A stretch of DNA of 64,000 nucleotides, from the NCBI GenBank assembly GCA_020161755.1, contig JAIUOS010000004.1, positions 62,001 through 126,000 of the forward strand. The letters run 5' to 3'. The stretch is from Actinomycetota bacterium. Lineage in GTDB: Bacteria; Actinomycetota; Actinomycetes; Propionibacteriales; Propionibacteriaceae. Both the position numbers and the translations under genes were made by a program. This document shows, one piece after another, positions 34,684 to 43,905 of the stretch (within the stretch, counting starts at the first letter, position 1; the number at the start of each line of letters is the position of its first letter). The notes beneath the pieces are model-generated. The model saw nothing but the letters and a program-made list of their open reading frames with translations, searched no databases and was not told the DNA's origin.

Positions 34684-37029
34684 TTAGGCGAGGAGGAGTT
34701 CGGCGAGCGCGGAGTGGAGGGCCGGTTCGAGGGTGAGGGCCTGGAGGCCGGCAAGTCGGGCCAGCGGCTCAGGGGTGGCCATCAGCTGCCAGACCAGGTC
34801 CTTCGTCGCGTACTCGATCTGGGCGGCCTCCAGCAGGGCGAAGACCCGCGACTCCACCCGGTTGTCGGACGGACGGCGCTCGCCGGTCAGCCGCACCACC
34901 ACCCCGGACGCGGTCGCCACGGGCACCTCGACCACCAGCGGTCCCGCGGCCACCTCCTCGGCCAGCCCCTCGGCACCCACTGAGTCCAGCCCGTGCAGCA
35001 CGAACCGGTAGTCGCGGGTGGCCGGCACCAGGTCGAGCGCGCCCTCGGCCGGCTCGACGGTGATCGAATCCCGGTCGTAGGTGATCCGCGTGGTCACCGT
35101 CCGCGGTTGCGCGGCGTCGTCGTCCTCGTAGAGCGTAAAGTCGCCGTCCGCCCCGGCGAACACGTGCACCTCGAGCGCCTCGGGGTTGCCGGTGCCGTAC
35201 GCGCCCGGCATCGTCAGCGGCACGATCGCCCCCGCCCTGGCCAGCACCGGGTAGCCGTCCAGCGGCCGGTGCAGCTGCACCGTCCGTCCGCCCGAGTACC
35301 GCAGGCCGGTGAAGAAGTCCGTCCACTCGCCCTGGGGCAGCCACGTGGTCACCTGGGCCAGGGTCGTCCGCCGGTCGGCCGGCGTGGTGATCGGCGCCAC
35401 GACCAGCTCGCTGCCGAACGCGAACGAGTTGCGGGACGCCAACGCCTCCGGACGCGGCTCCAGGTGGTACAGCGGACGCACCAGCGGCTCGCCCAGCCGG
35501 TGGGCCCGCTCGGCCATCGTGTACAGGTAGGGCACCAGCCGGTGCCGCAGCCGCAGCGCCTCGTCCATCGCCGCGCGCGCCACCGGGTTGTACTTCCACG
35601 GCTCCTTGCCGGCGAACACGTCGTTCGTCGAGTGCAGCCGGTTGATCGGCGAGAACACCCCCAGCTGGAACCAGCGGGTGGCCAGCTCGTCGTCCCGCAC
35701 CCCGAAGCAGTGGCCGCCGATGTCGTGGCTCCACCACCCGTAGCCGATGTTGGCCGCGGTCGCGGTGAAGTACGGCTGGAAGTCCAGGCTCGCCCAGGTG
35801 GTGACGCTGTCGCCGGAGAACCCGATCGGGTAGCGGTGCGACCCCGGACCGGCGTAGCGGGAGAACGTGATCGGACGCTTCCCCGCCCGTCCCGAATCCA
35901 GGAAGTGGAAGTGGTTCAGCATCCACAGCGGGTCGAGGCCCGGGACGCGGGTGTAGTTGCCCTGCTGCCAGTCCAGCCACCAGAAGTCGACGCCCTCGTC
36001 CTCCATCGGGTGGTGCAGCTTCTCCAGGTACGGACCGATGAAGTCGCGGTTCGCGATGTCGAAGTTCACCGCCAGGCCGGACGCCGGGTCGATCCCCATC
36101 GCCTCGGCCAGTTCGGGGTAGCGGTCCTCGTAGCCGCGGACGCCGTCCGCCGGGTGCACGTTCAGCGACACCTTCAGCCCGTGCTCGTGCAGCCAGGCCA
36201 GGAAGGCCGGCGGGTCGGGGAACAGGTCGGTGTTCCACGAGTAGCCCGTCCACCCCGACCCGTACTTGGGGTCGACGTCGATCCAGTGCCAGTCGATGTC
36301 GACCACACCCACGCTGAACGGCAGGTCCTCGGCCGCGAACCGCTCCATCAGCGCCTGGTACTCCTGCGCCGAGTAGGCGTAGTAGCGGCTCCACCAGTTG
36401 CCCAGCGCCCACCGCGGCAGCAGCGGCTGCGGGCCGGTGAGCCGGTAGAAGTCGCGGACGGCCCCGGCGATGTCGTACCCGTAGCCGAAGTAGTACAGGT
36501 CGGTGTTGCCGGGGACGCGCGGCGCCACCCAGCCGTCCGCTGCCAGCGCCAGGGTCGCGGAGTCGTCCAGTACCGCGTAGCCCAGCGTGGACGCCAGGCC
36601 GTCCTCGAGCGCGACGGCACCGTCGATGCCGTCGAGGGTGCGGGCGGTGCCGCCCAGGTTGCCGACCTGCCACACGGTGGGCTGGAAGCCGACGCCGTAG
36701 CGCCACTGGCTGTGGTAGTTCAGCCCGCCGGTCATCCGGATGGTCAGCCCGGACGCCGAGAACGGCTGCTCGTCGTAGTCGAGGACGAGGTGCGCGGTGA
36801 ACAGGTGCAGGCCCGCGGCGTCCCGCACGACCTGGAAGTCGACCGGCCCGAGGTCGCGGTTGATGGCCATCTGGGTGGCCCGGTCCTCGAACTGCCCGGT
36901 CGGGGAGTACTCCAGGCGCAGCATCCGCGAGGTCAGGACGGTGATGCGGTAGTGGTCGCCGACCACCTGGTTCGCCGCGGGCGAGAGCGGGGCGGTCGGC
37001 AGGACGAGGTGGTCGGGGAGCGTGCTCAT
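34684..37029 (-). CDS. GH31 alpha-glucosidase/alpha-xylosidase
   Basis: A 781-residue GH31 enzyme. An N-terminal beta-sandwich (about 1-220) precedes the TIM barrel with VDFWWLDWQQG (nucleophile Asp353) and GFSGDSVTTW (likely acid/base Asp407), then SHDIGGHCFG and a C-terminal beta domain. No signal peptide is seen. TAGAGT (minus strand, 37,037-37,042) ends 7 bases before the ATG, fitting a leaderless start and arguing against the GTG 9 bases upstream. The gene stands alone, convergent with the prenyl synthase gene. Maltose- or isomaltose-type oligosaccharides are plausible substrates. Confidence 0.9.
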   Translation of the reverse strand: MSTLPDHLVLPTAPLSPAANQVVGDHYRITVLTSRMLRLEYSPTGQFEDRATQMAINRDLGPVDFQVVRDAAGLHLFTAHLVLDYDEQPFSASGLTIRMTGGLNYHSQWRYGVGFQPTVWQVGNLGGTARTLDGIDGAVALEDGLASTLGYAVLDDSATLALAADGWVAPRVPGNTDLYYFGYGYDIAGAVRDFYRLTGPQPLLPRWALGNWWSRYYAYSAQEYQALMERFAAEDLPFSVGVVDIDWHWIDVDPKYGSGWTGYSWNTDLFPDPPAFLAWLHEHGLKVSLNVHPADGVRGYEDRYPELAEAMGIDPASGLAVNFDIANRDFIGPYLEKLHHPMEDEGVDFWWLDWQQGNYTRVPGLDPLWMLNHFHFLDSGRAGKRPITFSRYAGPGSHRYPIGFSGDSVTTWASLDFQPYFTATAANIGYGWWSHDIGGHCFGVRDDELATRWFQLGVFSPINRLHSTNDVFAGKEPWKYNPVARAAMDEALRLRHRLVPYLYTMAERAHRLGEPLVRPLYHLEPRPEALASRNSFAFGSELVVAPITTPADRRTTLAQVTTWLPQGEWTDFFTGLRYSGGRTVQLHRPLDGYPVLARAGAIVPLTMPGAYGTGNPEALEVHVFAGADGDFTLYEDDDAAQPRTVTTRITYDRDSITVEPAEGALDLVPATRDYRFVLHGLDSVGAEGLAEEVAAGPLVVEVPVATASGVVVRLTGERRPSDNRVESRVFALLEAAQIEYATKDLVWQLMATPEPLARLAGLQALTLEPALHSALAELLLA

Positions 37030-37265
37030 GGGGCTCACTCTAGGACGCCCGAACGGCCGTCCGCGGGCCGGTGGCGGGCAGCCTGACGATTACCCATCCC
37101 GCCCCCGCGGACGGCGTGTCGGGTGGCTGGTGGCGTCCGGCCCGGGCTTACTCTCATGCCACGGACGGGTGCCCCATCCGTCCGCACGAGAGGCACCAGA
37201 TGCGTCCTGCCCTGCAGATCGCAAGGCCCACACCCGGGCCCTGTCCCTTCGGCTGACACCACCGT

Positions 37266-37290
37266 GAGCCGGACGGGTGCGATCCGGCTC
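37266..37290 (+). promoter_or_regulatory. Leader hairpin before the PhoH gene
   Basis: GAGCCGGA (37,266-37,273) and TCCGGCTC (37,283-37,290) form an 8-bp stem with a 9-base loop, ending a few bases before the AAGGA ribosome site of the PhoH gene. The 275-base gap it lies in is otherwise without a supported gene. It may affect translation or be part of a longer structured leader. Confidence 0.35.
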
Positions 37291-37304
37291 GGACAAGGAC
37301 CGAC

Positions 37305-38639
37305 ATGCCATCGACCAGGACCGCTTTCTCCGGTACCCGCGAATCCGCACTGGCACTGAAGACCTACGTCGTCGACACGTCCGTGCTGCTGAGCGACCCG
37401 CACGCGTTGCGCAACTTCGCCGAGCACGCGGTGGTGGTGCCGGTGGTGGTGATCAGCGAACTCGAGGCGAAGCGCCACCATCCCGAGCTGGGCTACTTCG
37501 CCCGGACGGCGCTGCGCTACCTCGACGACCTGCGGGTGCGTTACGGACGGCTGGACTCCCCGATCCCGGTGAACGAGGTCGAGGGCACCCTGCGGGTGGA
37601 GCTGAACCACACCGATCCCGAGGTGCTCCCGCCGGGCTTCCGGCTGGGCGACAACGACTCCCGCATCCTGGCCGTCGCGCTGAACTACCGCGCCGAGGGC
37701 AACGACGTGGTGCTGGTGAGCAAGGACCTGCCGATGCGGGTGAAGGCGTCCGCGGTGGGCCTGCCGGCGGAGGAGTACCGGCACGAGCTCACGCCCGACT
37801 CGGGGTGGACCGGCATGGCCGAGGTCGACGTGCCGACCGCGACCATCGAGCAGCTGTACGGCGAGGGCTCGGCGGTGGTTGCCGAGGCGGTCGACCTGCC
37901 GTGCCACACCGGGGTCGTGCTGCACGGCGCGAACTCGTCCGCGATCGGACGCGTGCTGCCGGACGGCTCGGTGCGGCTGGTCAAGGACCGGGAGGTGTTC
38001 GGCATCCACGGCCGCTCGGCCGAGCAGCGGGTGGCGCTCGACCTGTTGATGGACCCCGAGATCGGCATCATGTCGATGGGCGGACGGGCCGGCACCGGCA
38101 AGTCGGCGCTCGCGCTGTGCGCGGGGCTCGAAGCGGTGCTGGAGCGTCGCCAGCACTCGAAGGTGATCGTGTTCCGTCCGTTGTACGCGGTGGGCGGGCA
38201 GGAGCTCGGGTACCTGCCCGGCTCGGAGAACGAGAAGATGTCGCCGTGGGGGCAGGCGGTGTTCGACACGCTGGGCTCGGTGGCCAGCAAGAACGTCATC
38301 GACGAGGTGCTCGCCCAGGACCTGCTCGAGGTGCTGCCGCTCACCCACATCCGCGGACGCTCGCTGCACGACGCCTTCGTGATCGTGGACGAGGCCCAGT
38401 CGCTGGAGCGCAACGTGCTGCTCACCGTGCTGTCGCGGATCGGGCAGAACTCGCGGGTCGTCCTCACCCATGACGTCGCCCAGCGCGACAACCTGCGGGT
38501 GGGCCGGCACGACGGCGTGGTCGCGGTCGTCGAGCGGCTGAAGGGTCACCCCCTGTTCGCCCACGTCACCCTGACCCGCTCGGAGCGCTCCCCGATCGCC
38601 GCCCTGGTCACCGAGATGCTGGAGGACGTCGGCGTCTGA
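37305..38639 (+). CDS. PIN-domain/PhoH-like ATPase
   Basis: A 444-residue two-domain protein. The N-terminal PIN domain (about 20-150) starts [14 protein letters not shown] and holds further acidic residues ([26 protein letters not shown]) for metal-dependent RNA cleavage. The PhoH domain (about 245-444) has Walker [12 protein letters not shown] and Walker [10 protein letters not shown]. This is the architecture of mycobacterial PhoH2, an ATP-dependent RNA unwinding and cleaving enzyme. No antitoxin-like frame is evident upstream. AAGGA precedes the ATG. Confidence 0.92.
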   Translation: MPSTRTAFSGTRESALALKTYVVDTSVLLSDPHALRNFAEHAVVVPVVVISELEAKRHHPELGYFARTALRYLDDLRVRYGRLDSPIPVNEVEGTLRVELNHTDPEVLPPGFRLGDNDSRILAVALNYRAEGNDVVLVSKDLPMRVKASAVGLPAEEYRHELTPDSGWTGMAEVDVPTATIEQLYGEGSAVVAEAVDLPCHTGVVLHGANSSAIGRVLPDGSVRLVKDREVFGIHGRSAEQRVALDLLMDPEIGIMSMGGRAGTGKSALALCAGLEAVLERRQHSKVIVFRPLYAVGGQELGYLPGSENEKMSPWGQAVFDTLGSVASKNVIDEVLAQDLLEVLPLTHIRGRSLHDAFVIVDEAQSLERNVLLTVLSRIGQNSRVVLTHDVAQRDNLRVGRHDGVVAVVERLKGHPLFAHVTLTRSERSPIAALVTEMLEDVGV

Positions 38640-38641
38640 CC

Positions 38642-38766
38642 GGATTGGGGACGGTTCCTATCTCGGTCCGGGACCGGATTGGGGACGGTTCCTAACTCGG
38701 TCCGGGACCGGATTGGGGACGGTTCCTAACTCGGTCCGGGACCGGAATCGGAACCGTCCCCATCTA
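38642..38766. repeat. Family A tandem array, 34-bp period
   Basis: Units begin at 38,642, 38,676 and 38,710 with GGATTGGGGACGGTTCCTA and differ at one base; a fourth unit at 38,744 switches to an inverted half (GGAACCGTCCCC), so the array can fold into a long hairpin. It follows the PhoH stop and overlaps the convergent methyltransferase stop. It is the tandem form of the palindrome at 28,546-28,602. Confidence 0.92.
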
Positions 38767-39387
38767 GGTCCGGTGGGTGGGGGCTGCCGCGCGGTAGAGC
38801 ACGTAGTCGAAGGTGCGTTCGCCGCGGGTGACCGGCACCACGATGGTCTCGACGTGTCCGGCGAGCTCGGCCAGCGTCGCCGCGAGCTCGGGGCTGCGCG
38901 CCTCGCACCAGACCACCAGGCGCCCGGACGGCGTGAGCGACGCCAGGCAGCGACGCAGGAACGCGGCGCGGTAGAGCTTGGCGTTGGCGTCGTGGATCAG
39001 GAACGTCGGCCCGTTGTCGACGTCGAGCAGGATCGCGTCCCAGGTGCCGGTGAAGTCGGCGACGTCGCCCACCACCAGTTCCACGCGGGGATCGGACGCG
39101 AGGCGTCCCAGCTGGTCGGTGGCGCCACCGCGCGCCGCGTCCACCAGGGACGCCGACAGCTCCACCACCCGCACCGTCTCGGCCCCGTTCGCCAGCAGGC
39201 GGGTCGCGGTGTAGCCCAGCCCGAGGCCGCCGACCAGGACGCGCCGTGCGGCACCGGCCGCGTCCGCCAGTGCGAGCTCGGAGCTGACCTCTGTGGAGTC
39301 CATGGCGAAGACGCCGTTCACGATGAGCTCGGTGACGCCATCACGCTCGCGCAGCACGATGTCGTCGGACTCGATCACGACACCCAT
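38764..39387 (-). CDS. Spermidine-synthase-like SAM-dependent enzyme
   Basis: A 207-residue Rossmann-fold protein: VLVGGLGLGYTATRLLANG is the SAM-binding motif I, VRVVELSASLVDAARG the following acidic strand, and WDAILLDVDNGPTFLIHDAN the catalytic strand region of spermidine-synthase-like proteins. The N-terminal IVLRERDGVTELIVNGVFAMDS is also typical of this family. It is shorter than true spermidine synthases and could methylate or aminopropylate an unknown acceptor. Upstream frame extension lies in repeat DNA and is excluded. Confidence 0.78.
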   Translation of the reverse strand: MGVVIESDDIVLRERDGVTELIVNGVFAMDSTEVSSELALADAAGAARRVLVGGLGLGYTATRLLANGAETVRVVELSASLVDAARGGATDQLGRLASDPRVELVVGDVADFTGTWDAILLDVDNGPTFLIHDANAKLYRAAFLRRCLASLTPSGRLVVWCEARSPELAATLAELAGHVETIVVPVTRGERTFDYVLYRAAAPTHRT

Positions 39388-39397
39388 CGTGCCCGAT

Positions 39398-39475
39398 TGT
39401 CGTGATCTCGCCACTCTCGATGTCTCGGGCTGCTCTGGCGTCACATCCGCGCGCTTGGCTGGCCAGATCGCGACA
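39398..39475. repeat. REPIN-like 78-bp unit, copy 1
   Basis: It begins TGTCGTGATCTCGCC and ends GGCCAGATCGCGACA, the imperfect inverse, with 48 bases between. The inner sequence matches the reverse complement of copy 2, so the two copies lie in opposite orientation. Confidence 0.85.
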
Positions 39476-39547
39476 GGTCCGTGCTCGCGCAGACCATACG
39501 CGATGCGGCGGCGATGACGGGTCCCGGATGTATGGCGGGTTGGGGCG

Positions 39548-39625
39548 TGTCGCGATCTGGCCGCTGAAGTGCGTGGATGCGACACACGTGCGCCGTGGGA
39601 CACCAAGACTGGCCAGATCGCGACA
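39548..39625. repeat. REPIN-like 78-bp unit, copy 2
   Basis: It begins TGTCGCGATCTGGCC and ends with the perfect inverse GGCCAGATCGCGACA, exactly 63 bases from first base to first base, as in copies 1 and 3. It lies about 100 bases upstream of the acetyl-CoA synthetase start. Confidence 0.88.
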
Positions 39626-39723
39626 CAGAGGCCTTGCGGAGGCCCGAGACTTCGGTGCGGGCATTTGGGGCTTCCGCAGCGGTCCGCCCGCGGCCTAGGC
39701 TCGCCGGGTCAAGGAGGATGCAC

Positions 39724-41586
39724 ATGGACGATGCCGTTTACCCGGACGCCGCGTTCGGGACCGAGGACACTGCACTGCGGGAGGCCGCCGCGGCCGACCC
39801 GGTCGGCTTCTGGGCCGACCGCGCCGCGGAGCTGGAGTGGTTCGAGCCGTGGGAGAAGGTGCTGGACGACTCGAACGCCCCGTTCTACAAGTGGTTCACC
39901 GGGGCGAAGACGAACATCGTCCACAACTGCATCGACCGGCACCTGTCCGGCCCGTACAAGAACAAGCTCGCGCTGATCTGGGTGGGCGAGAACGGCACCG
40001 ACTACCAGACGTTCAGCTACTTCAGCCTCAACCGCGAGGTGACGAAGATGGCCAACATCTTCCGCGCGATGGGCGTCACGAAGGGCGACAAGGTCACGAT
40101 CTACCTGCCGCGCATCCCCGAGGTGGTGTTCGCGATGCTGGCCTGCGCCAAGCTCGGCGCGGTGCACTCGGTGATCTTCGCCGGCTTCTCCGCCGACGCG
40201 CTCGCCGATCGCATCGACGACTCGGAGTCGAAGGTGGTCATCACCGCGGACGGTTCCTGGGTGAACGGCGGCATATTCAAGCTCAAGGACATCGTGGACG
40301 AGGCGATCCGCTTCTCCCCCTCCGTCGAGAACGTGATCGTCGTCAAGCGCACCGGGCACGAGGTCACCATGGACCCGCTGCGCGACCACTGGTACCACGA
40401 CCTGACCGCGCTGCCGATCGCCAACGGGCCGTGCCCGACCGTGGCCGTGGACGCCGAGGACCCGCTGTTCATCCTGTACACCTCCGGCTCGACCGGGAAG
40501 CCGAAGGCGATCCTGCACACCCACGGCGGCTACATGGTCGGCACGTATACGACGTTGAAGTACACCTTCGACATCCGGGACGAGGACCGCTGGTGGTGCA
40601 CGGCCGATCCGGGCTGGATCACCGGCCACTCCTACCTGGTCTACGGGCCGCTGCTGTGCGGCGCCACGTCCTTCATGTTCGAGGGCGGGCCGACCTACCC
40701 GTACCCGAACCGCTGGTGGCAGCTGATCGAGTACTACGGCATCACCACGTTCTACACCGCACCGACGGCGATCCGGTCGCTGATGCGGTTCGGCGAGGCC
40801 TGGCCGAACCGGCACGACCTGAGCTCCCTCCGGCTGCTGGGGTCGGTGGGGGAGCCCATCAACCCCGAGGCCTGGCAGTGGTTCCACCGCGTGATCGGCA
40901 AGGGACGCTGCCCGATCATGGACACCTGGTGGCAGACCGAGACCGGCATGTTCCAGATCTGCCCCACCCCGTCCATGCCCCTCAAGCCCGGGTCGGCGGG
41001 CAAGCCGTTCTTCGGGCAGGTCGCCGAGATCGTCAACGACGCCGGTGAGCCGGTGCCGGACGGCGAGGAGGGCTTCCTGGTGCTCACCAAGCCCTGGCCG
41101 GCCATGCTGCGCACCCTCTACAAGGACGACGAGCGGTACGTGAACACGTACTGGTCGAAGTACCCGGGCAAGTACCTCGCCGGCGACTCGGCGCGGCGGG
41201 ATGCGGACGGCTACTACTGGGTGATCGGACGCACCGACGACGTGATCAAGGTGTCCGGGCACCGGCTCGGCACCGCCGAGGTGGAGTCCGCGCTGGTGTC
41301 GCACCCGGCCGTGGCCGAAGCCGCCGCGATCGGGCTGCCGCACGAGGTGAAGGGCAACGCGATCCACGCCTTCGTGGTGCTGCGGATGGGCTACGAGGGC
41401 AGCCAGGAACTCGCCGAGGACCTGCGCAAGCACGTCTCGGTGCACCTGTCGCCGATCGCCAAGCCCGACTGGATCGACTTCCCCGACAAGCTGCCCAAGA
41501 CCCGCTCGGGCAAGATCATGCGCCGCGTCCTGCGGGCCCGCGCGCTCGGCCAGGACGAGGGGGACCTCACCACGCTGGAGGAGTAG
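39724..41586 (+). CDS. acs: Acetyl-CoA synthetase (AMP-forming)
   Basis: A 620-residue ANL-family ligase converting acetate, ATP and CoA to acetyl-CoA. It shows the phosphate loop LYTSGSTGKPKA near residue 256, the Trp-containing pocket MDTWWQTETGM, and the C-terminal GRTDDVIKVSGHR hinge; PKTRSGKIMRR near 592-602 contains the Lys whose acetylation inactivates the enzyme. AAGGAGG at 39,711-39,717 gives 6-base spacing to the ATG at 39,724; the ATG at 39,718 directly abuts it. Propionyl-CoA synthetase is the main alternative. Confidence 0.88.
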   Translation: MDDAVYPDAAFGTEDTALREAAAADPVGFWADRAAELEWFEPWEKVLDDSNAPFYKWFTGAKTNIVHNCIDRHLSGPYKNKLALIWVGENGTDYQTFSYFSLNREVTKMANIFRAMGVTKGDKVTIYLPRIPEVVFAMLACAKLGAVHSVIFAGFSADALADRIDDSESKVVITADGSWVNGGIFKLKDIVDEAIRFSPSVENVIVVKRTGHEVTMDPLRDHWYHDLTALPIANGPCPTVAVDAEDPLFILYTSGSTGKPKAILHTHGGYMVGTYTTLKYTFDIRDEDRWWCTADPGWITGHSYLVYGPLLCGATSFMFEGGPTYPYPNRWWQLIEYYGITTFYTAPTAIRSLMRFGEAWPNRHDLSSLRLLGSVGEPINPEAWQWFHRVIGKGRCPIMDTWWQTETGMFQICPTPSMPLKPGSAGKPFFGQVAEIVNDAGEPVPDGEEGFLVLTKPWPAMLRTLYKDDERYVNTYWSKYPGKYLAGDSARRDADGYYWVIGRTDDVIKVSGHRLGTAEVESALVSHPAVAEAAAIGLPHEVKGNAIHAFVVLRMGYEGSQELAEDLRKHVSVHLSPIAKPDWIDFPDKLPKTRSGKIMRRVLRARALGQDEGDLTTLEE

Positions 41587-41594
41587 CCGCCGGG

Positions 41595-41661
41595 ATCCCG
41601 GGTCGACCCCGGGATGTCGGTGCGCGGACGTCGCCCCCGTCATCCCGGCGAATGCCGGGAT
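41595..41661. repeat. Two REP-like hairpins after acs
   Basis: ATCCCGGG-TCGAC-CCCGGGAT (41,595-41,615) and ATCCCGGC-GAAT-GCCGGGAT (41,642-41,661) are two perfect hairpins. The second, in the context GTCATCCCGGCGAATGCC, matches a REP motif found in many bacterial phyla. Together they probably end the acs transcript. Confidence 0.8.
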
Positions 41662-41714
41662 CTCTGCGTCGCTCGTCCTAGAGTGGTGCCACAGGCGCTC
41701 ACCGTGGAGGCGGC

Positions 41715-42098
41715 ATGAACTTCGAGAAGGTCATCTTCGGCTTCTTCATCATCATGGCGGCCACGCTGAACCTCGGCTTCTTCCTCGGCGACATGGCCAA
41801 ACCCGAGCACCACAACGTGTACCAGTTCGCCGCCGCGATCGTGGTGAGCGTGATCGCCACGATCCTGAAGTTCGGCGACCGGACGCACCTGGGTGCCGTC
41901 CACCTCGCCACCAGCCTGGTCGCCGACGTCGAGCTGATCATTGCCGCCCTGGTCTGGTTCTGGGCGCTGAACATCTCGCCCGACGGGCTGACCGAGGCCG
42001 CGATGGTCCAGGTCGTCTCGATGTCCGGCGGGGCGCTGCTGGCCAACATGGTCTCGGTGGTCCTGATGGTGATCGAGACGGTCACCTCCCGCCGGTGA
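41715..42098 (+). CDS. DUF6394 membrane protein
   Basis: A 127-residue protein with four membrane segments (IFGFFIIMAATLNLGFFLG; VYQFAAAIVVSVIATIL; SLVADVELIIAALVWFWAL; MVQVVSMSGGALLANMVSVV). GGAGG precedes the ATG. Its stop overlaps the GTG start of the potassium channel gene, and proteins of this family are regularly encoded directly before such channels, suggesting an accessory subunit. A TAGAGT hexamer at 41,679-41,684 may be the -10 of the shared promoter. Confidence 0.8.
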   Translation: MNFEKVIFGFFIIMAATLNLGFFLGDMAKPEHHNVYQFAAAIVVSVIATILKFGDRTHLGAVHLATSLVADVELIIAALVWFWALNISPDGLTEAAMVQVVSMSGGALLANMVSVVLMVIETVTSRR

Positions 42099-43822
42099 GC
42101 TCACCGCAGCAGCCGCGCCAGGCTGCACTCAGCAACGTCTTCTACCTCGTCCTGAGGCGGATGCGGTTCCCGCTGGTCCTGATCGTGGTCGTCTACGCGG
42201 TCTGCGTGTTCGTGCTCAGCCTCGTCCCCGGCGTGGACGCGGACGGCAACCCGACCCCGGGGATGGGCCTGTTCAACGCCTTCTACGTGATCTCCTACAC
42301 CAGCACCACGATCGGGTTCGGCGAACTGCCGGCGCCGTACTCACCCGCGCAACGGCTGTGGATGGTGATCTCGATCTACCTCACCGTGATCGGCTGGTCG
42401 TACTCGATCGTCACCGTGCTCAGCCTGGTGCGCGACCAGGGCTTCCAGAGTGCGCTGAAGGCCAGCGGCTTCGCCCGCCGGATCCACAACCTGCACGAAC
42501 CGTTCTACATCGTCTGCGGCTGCGACGAGACCGGCCTGCTGATCTGCCACGGCCTCGACCGGCTCGGCCTGCGCGCGGTGATCATCGACCTCAACGCGCA
42601 GCGGCTGCAGGAGCTCCGCCTGGAGGGCTTCCAGGCCGACGCGCCGATGATCACCGCGGACGCCAGCCAGCCCCAGACGCTGCTGGACGCGGGCATGTGC
42701 TCGCCGCACTGTCGCGGCGTGATGGCTCTCGCGGCGGAGGACGAGACCAACCGCGCGATCGCGGTCACCGTCCGGCTGCTCGCCCCCGGGCTGCCCGTCC
42801 TCGTCCGGCTGGGCAACCCACTGCCCGAGCACGACCTCGGCGTGTTCGGCGGCGACGTGGTGATCAACCCGTTCGAACGGTTCGCCGAGCACCTGGCCAG
42901 CGCGGTCTCCGCCCCGTACCACTTCCGCCTGCGCGAGCTGCTCACCGGGCTGCCGGGGGACGAGCTGCCCGAGGAGCTCCACCCGCCGCGCGGCCACTGG
43001 ATCATGTGCGGCTACGGCCGGTTCGGCCACCTCATCCGTGAACAGCTCGAGGGCGCCGGGCTCGAGGTCACGGTCATCGACCGGCTGCACTTCGGCGAGG
43101 ACGGCGTGGACGTGCAGGGCACCGGCGCGGACGTGGCGAGCCTCCGCGCAGCCGGCATCGACCACAGCGTGGGCATCGTGGCCGGCAACGCCGACGACCT
43201 GAAGAACCTGGCCATCGCGATCACCGCGCGCGACCTCCAGCCCGACATCTTCATCGTGACCAGGCAGAACCGGCACTCCAACGAGGTGTTGTTCGAGGCG
43301 TTCCAGCACGACCTGGAGATGGCGCCGAGTCGCATCGTGGCGCGTGAGTTCCTCGCGCTGATCACCACGCCGCTGCTCTCGCGCTTCCTGAGCCTGATCC
43401 CGCAGCAGAGCGACGCGTGGTGCCAGGAGGTGTTCGAGCGGGTCAGCCGCGTCAACCGACGCGAGATCCCCGAGATCTGGAGCGAGTCGCTCGGTGAGGC
43501 GGAGGCCGTGGCGCGGACTCTCCGGCTGAACCACCCGGTGAACGTCGGCAACCTGCTCTGCAACCCCTACGACCGCGACCGTCGGGTGCGAGCGGTGCTG
43601 CTGCTGGTCGTCCGCGGCGAGGAGCGGGTGCTGCTCCCGTCCGACGATTTCGAGCTCGCCGCCGAGGACCAGTTGCTGTTCGCCGGCTCCCACGCCGCCG
43701 CCGACCATGTCGCCCTCACCCTGGGCGAACAGGACGTGCTCAACTACGTCCGCAACGGCCCGCTACCGGCGTCCGGCGGCGTGAGTCGCTGGCCGAAGGC
43801 CGGCCTGAAGCGCAGGTCCTGA
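42095..43822 (+). CDS. Two-RCK potassium channel
   Basis: A 575-residue protein. The N-terminal pore module has two membrane helices (about 26-47 and 90-112) around SYTSTTIGFGELP, in which TIGFG is the K+ selectivity filter. Two RCK/TrkA-N domains follow, starting FYIVCGCDETG (about 138) and HWIMCGYGRFG (about 301), with TrkA-C-like segments; the final one spans about 490-550. Architecture resembles GsuK/MthK-type gated channels. GTG start overlaps the DUF6394 stop. Gating ligand is unknown. Confidence 0.88.
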   Translation: MSSPQQPRQAALSNVFYLVLRRMRFPLVLIVVVYAVCVFVLSLVPGVDADGNPTPGMGLFNAFYVISYTSTTIGFGELPAPYSPAQRLWMVISIYLTVIGWSYSIVTVLSLVRDQGFQSALKASGFARRIHNLHEPFYIVCGCDETGLLICHGLDRLGLRAVIIDLNAQRLQELRLEGFQADAPMITADASQPQTLLDAGMCSPHCRGVMALAAEDETNRAIAVTVRLLAPGLPVLVRLGNPLPEHDLGVFGGDVVINPFERFAEHLASAVSAPYHFRLRELLTGLPGDELPEELHPPRGHWIMCGYGRFGHLIREQLEGAGLEVTVIDRLHFGEDGVDVQGTGADVASLRAAGIDHSVGIVAGNADDLKNLAIAITARDLQPDIFIVTRQNRHSNEVLFEAFQHDLEMAPSRIVAREFLALITTPLLSRFLSLIPQQSDAWCQEVFERVSRVNRREIPEIWSESLGEAEAVARTLRLNHPVNVGNLLCNPYDRDRRVRAVLLLVVRGEERVLLPSDDFELAAEDQLLFAGSHAAADHVALTLGEQDVLNYVRNGPLPASGGVSRWPKAGLKRRS

Positions 43823-43871
43823 GCGTCCTGGGACGGACGGGCCGCAACCCGACGGAGGATCTGCGCAACTC

Positions 43872-43899
43872 TTGATTCTGTGCAGAAACTGCATATGCT
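43872..43899 (+). promoter_or_regulatory. Promoter of the leaderless 43,906 gene
   Basis: TTGATT (43,872-43,877) and TATGCT (43,894-43,899) are separated by 16 bases, and the ATG follows 6 bases after the -10, so transcription should begin at or next to the start codon. TGCAG-AAA-CTGCA lies between the two hexamers and could be an operator. Confidence 0.65.
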
Positions 43900-43905
43900 C
43901 AGAAC

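Larger units (their letters stand above)
39388..39723. other. 336-base divergent gap filled with REPIN-like repeats
   Basis: This gap between the spermidine-synthase-like gene and acetyl-CoA synthetase holds two of the 78-bp repeat units listed separately. No gene is supported. AAGGAGG at 39,711-39,717 is the ribosome site of acs. Confidence 0.6.

Noticed and set aside
38641-38766. Tandem array as a CRISPR
   Set aside because: Units are contiguous with a 34-base period and no unique spacers, and no cas gene is near.
39388-39606. N-terminal extension of the spermidine-synthase-like protein
   Set aside because: The extended frame is translated repeat DNA; the conserved protein begins at MGVVIESDD.
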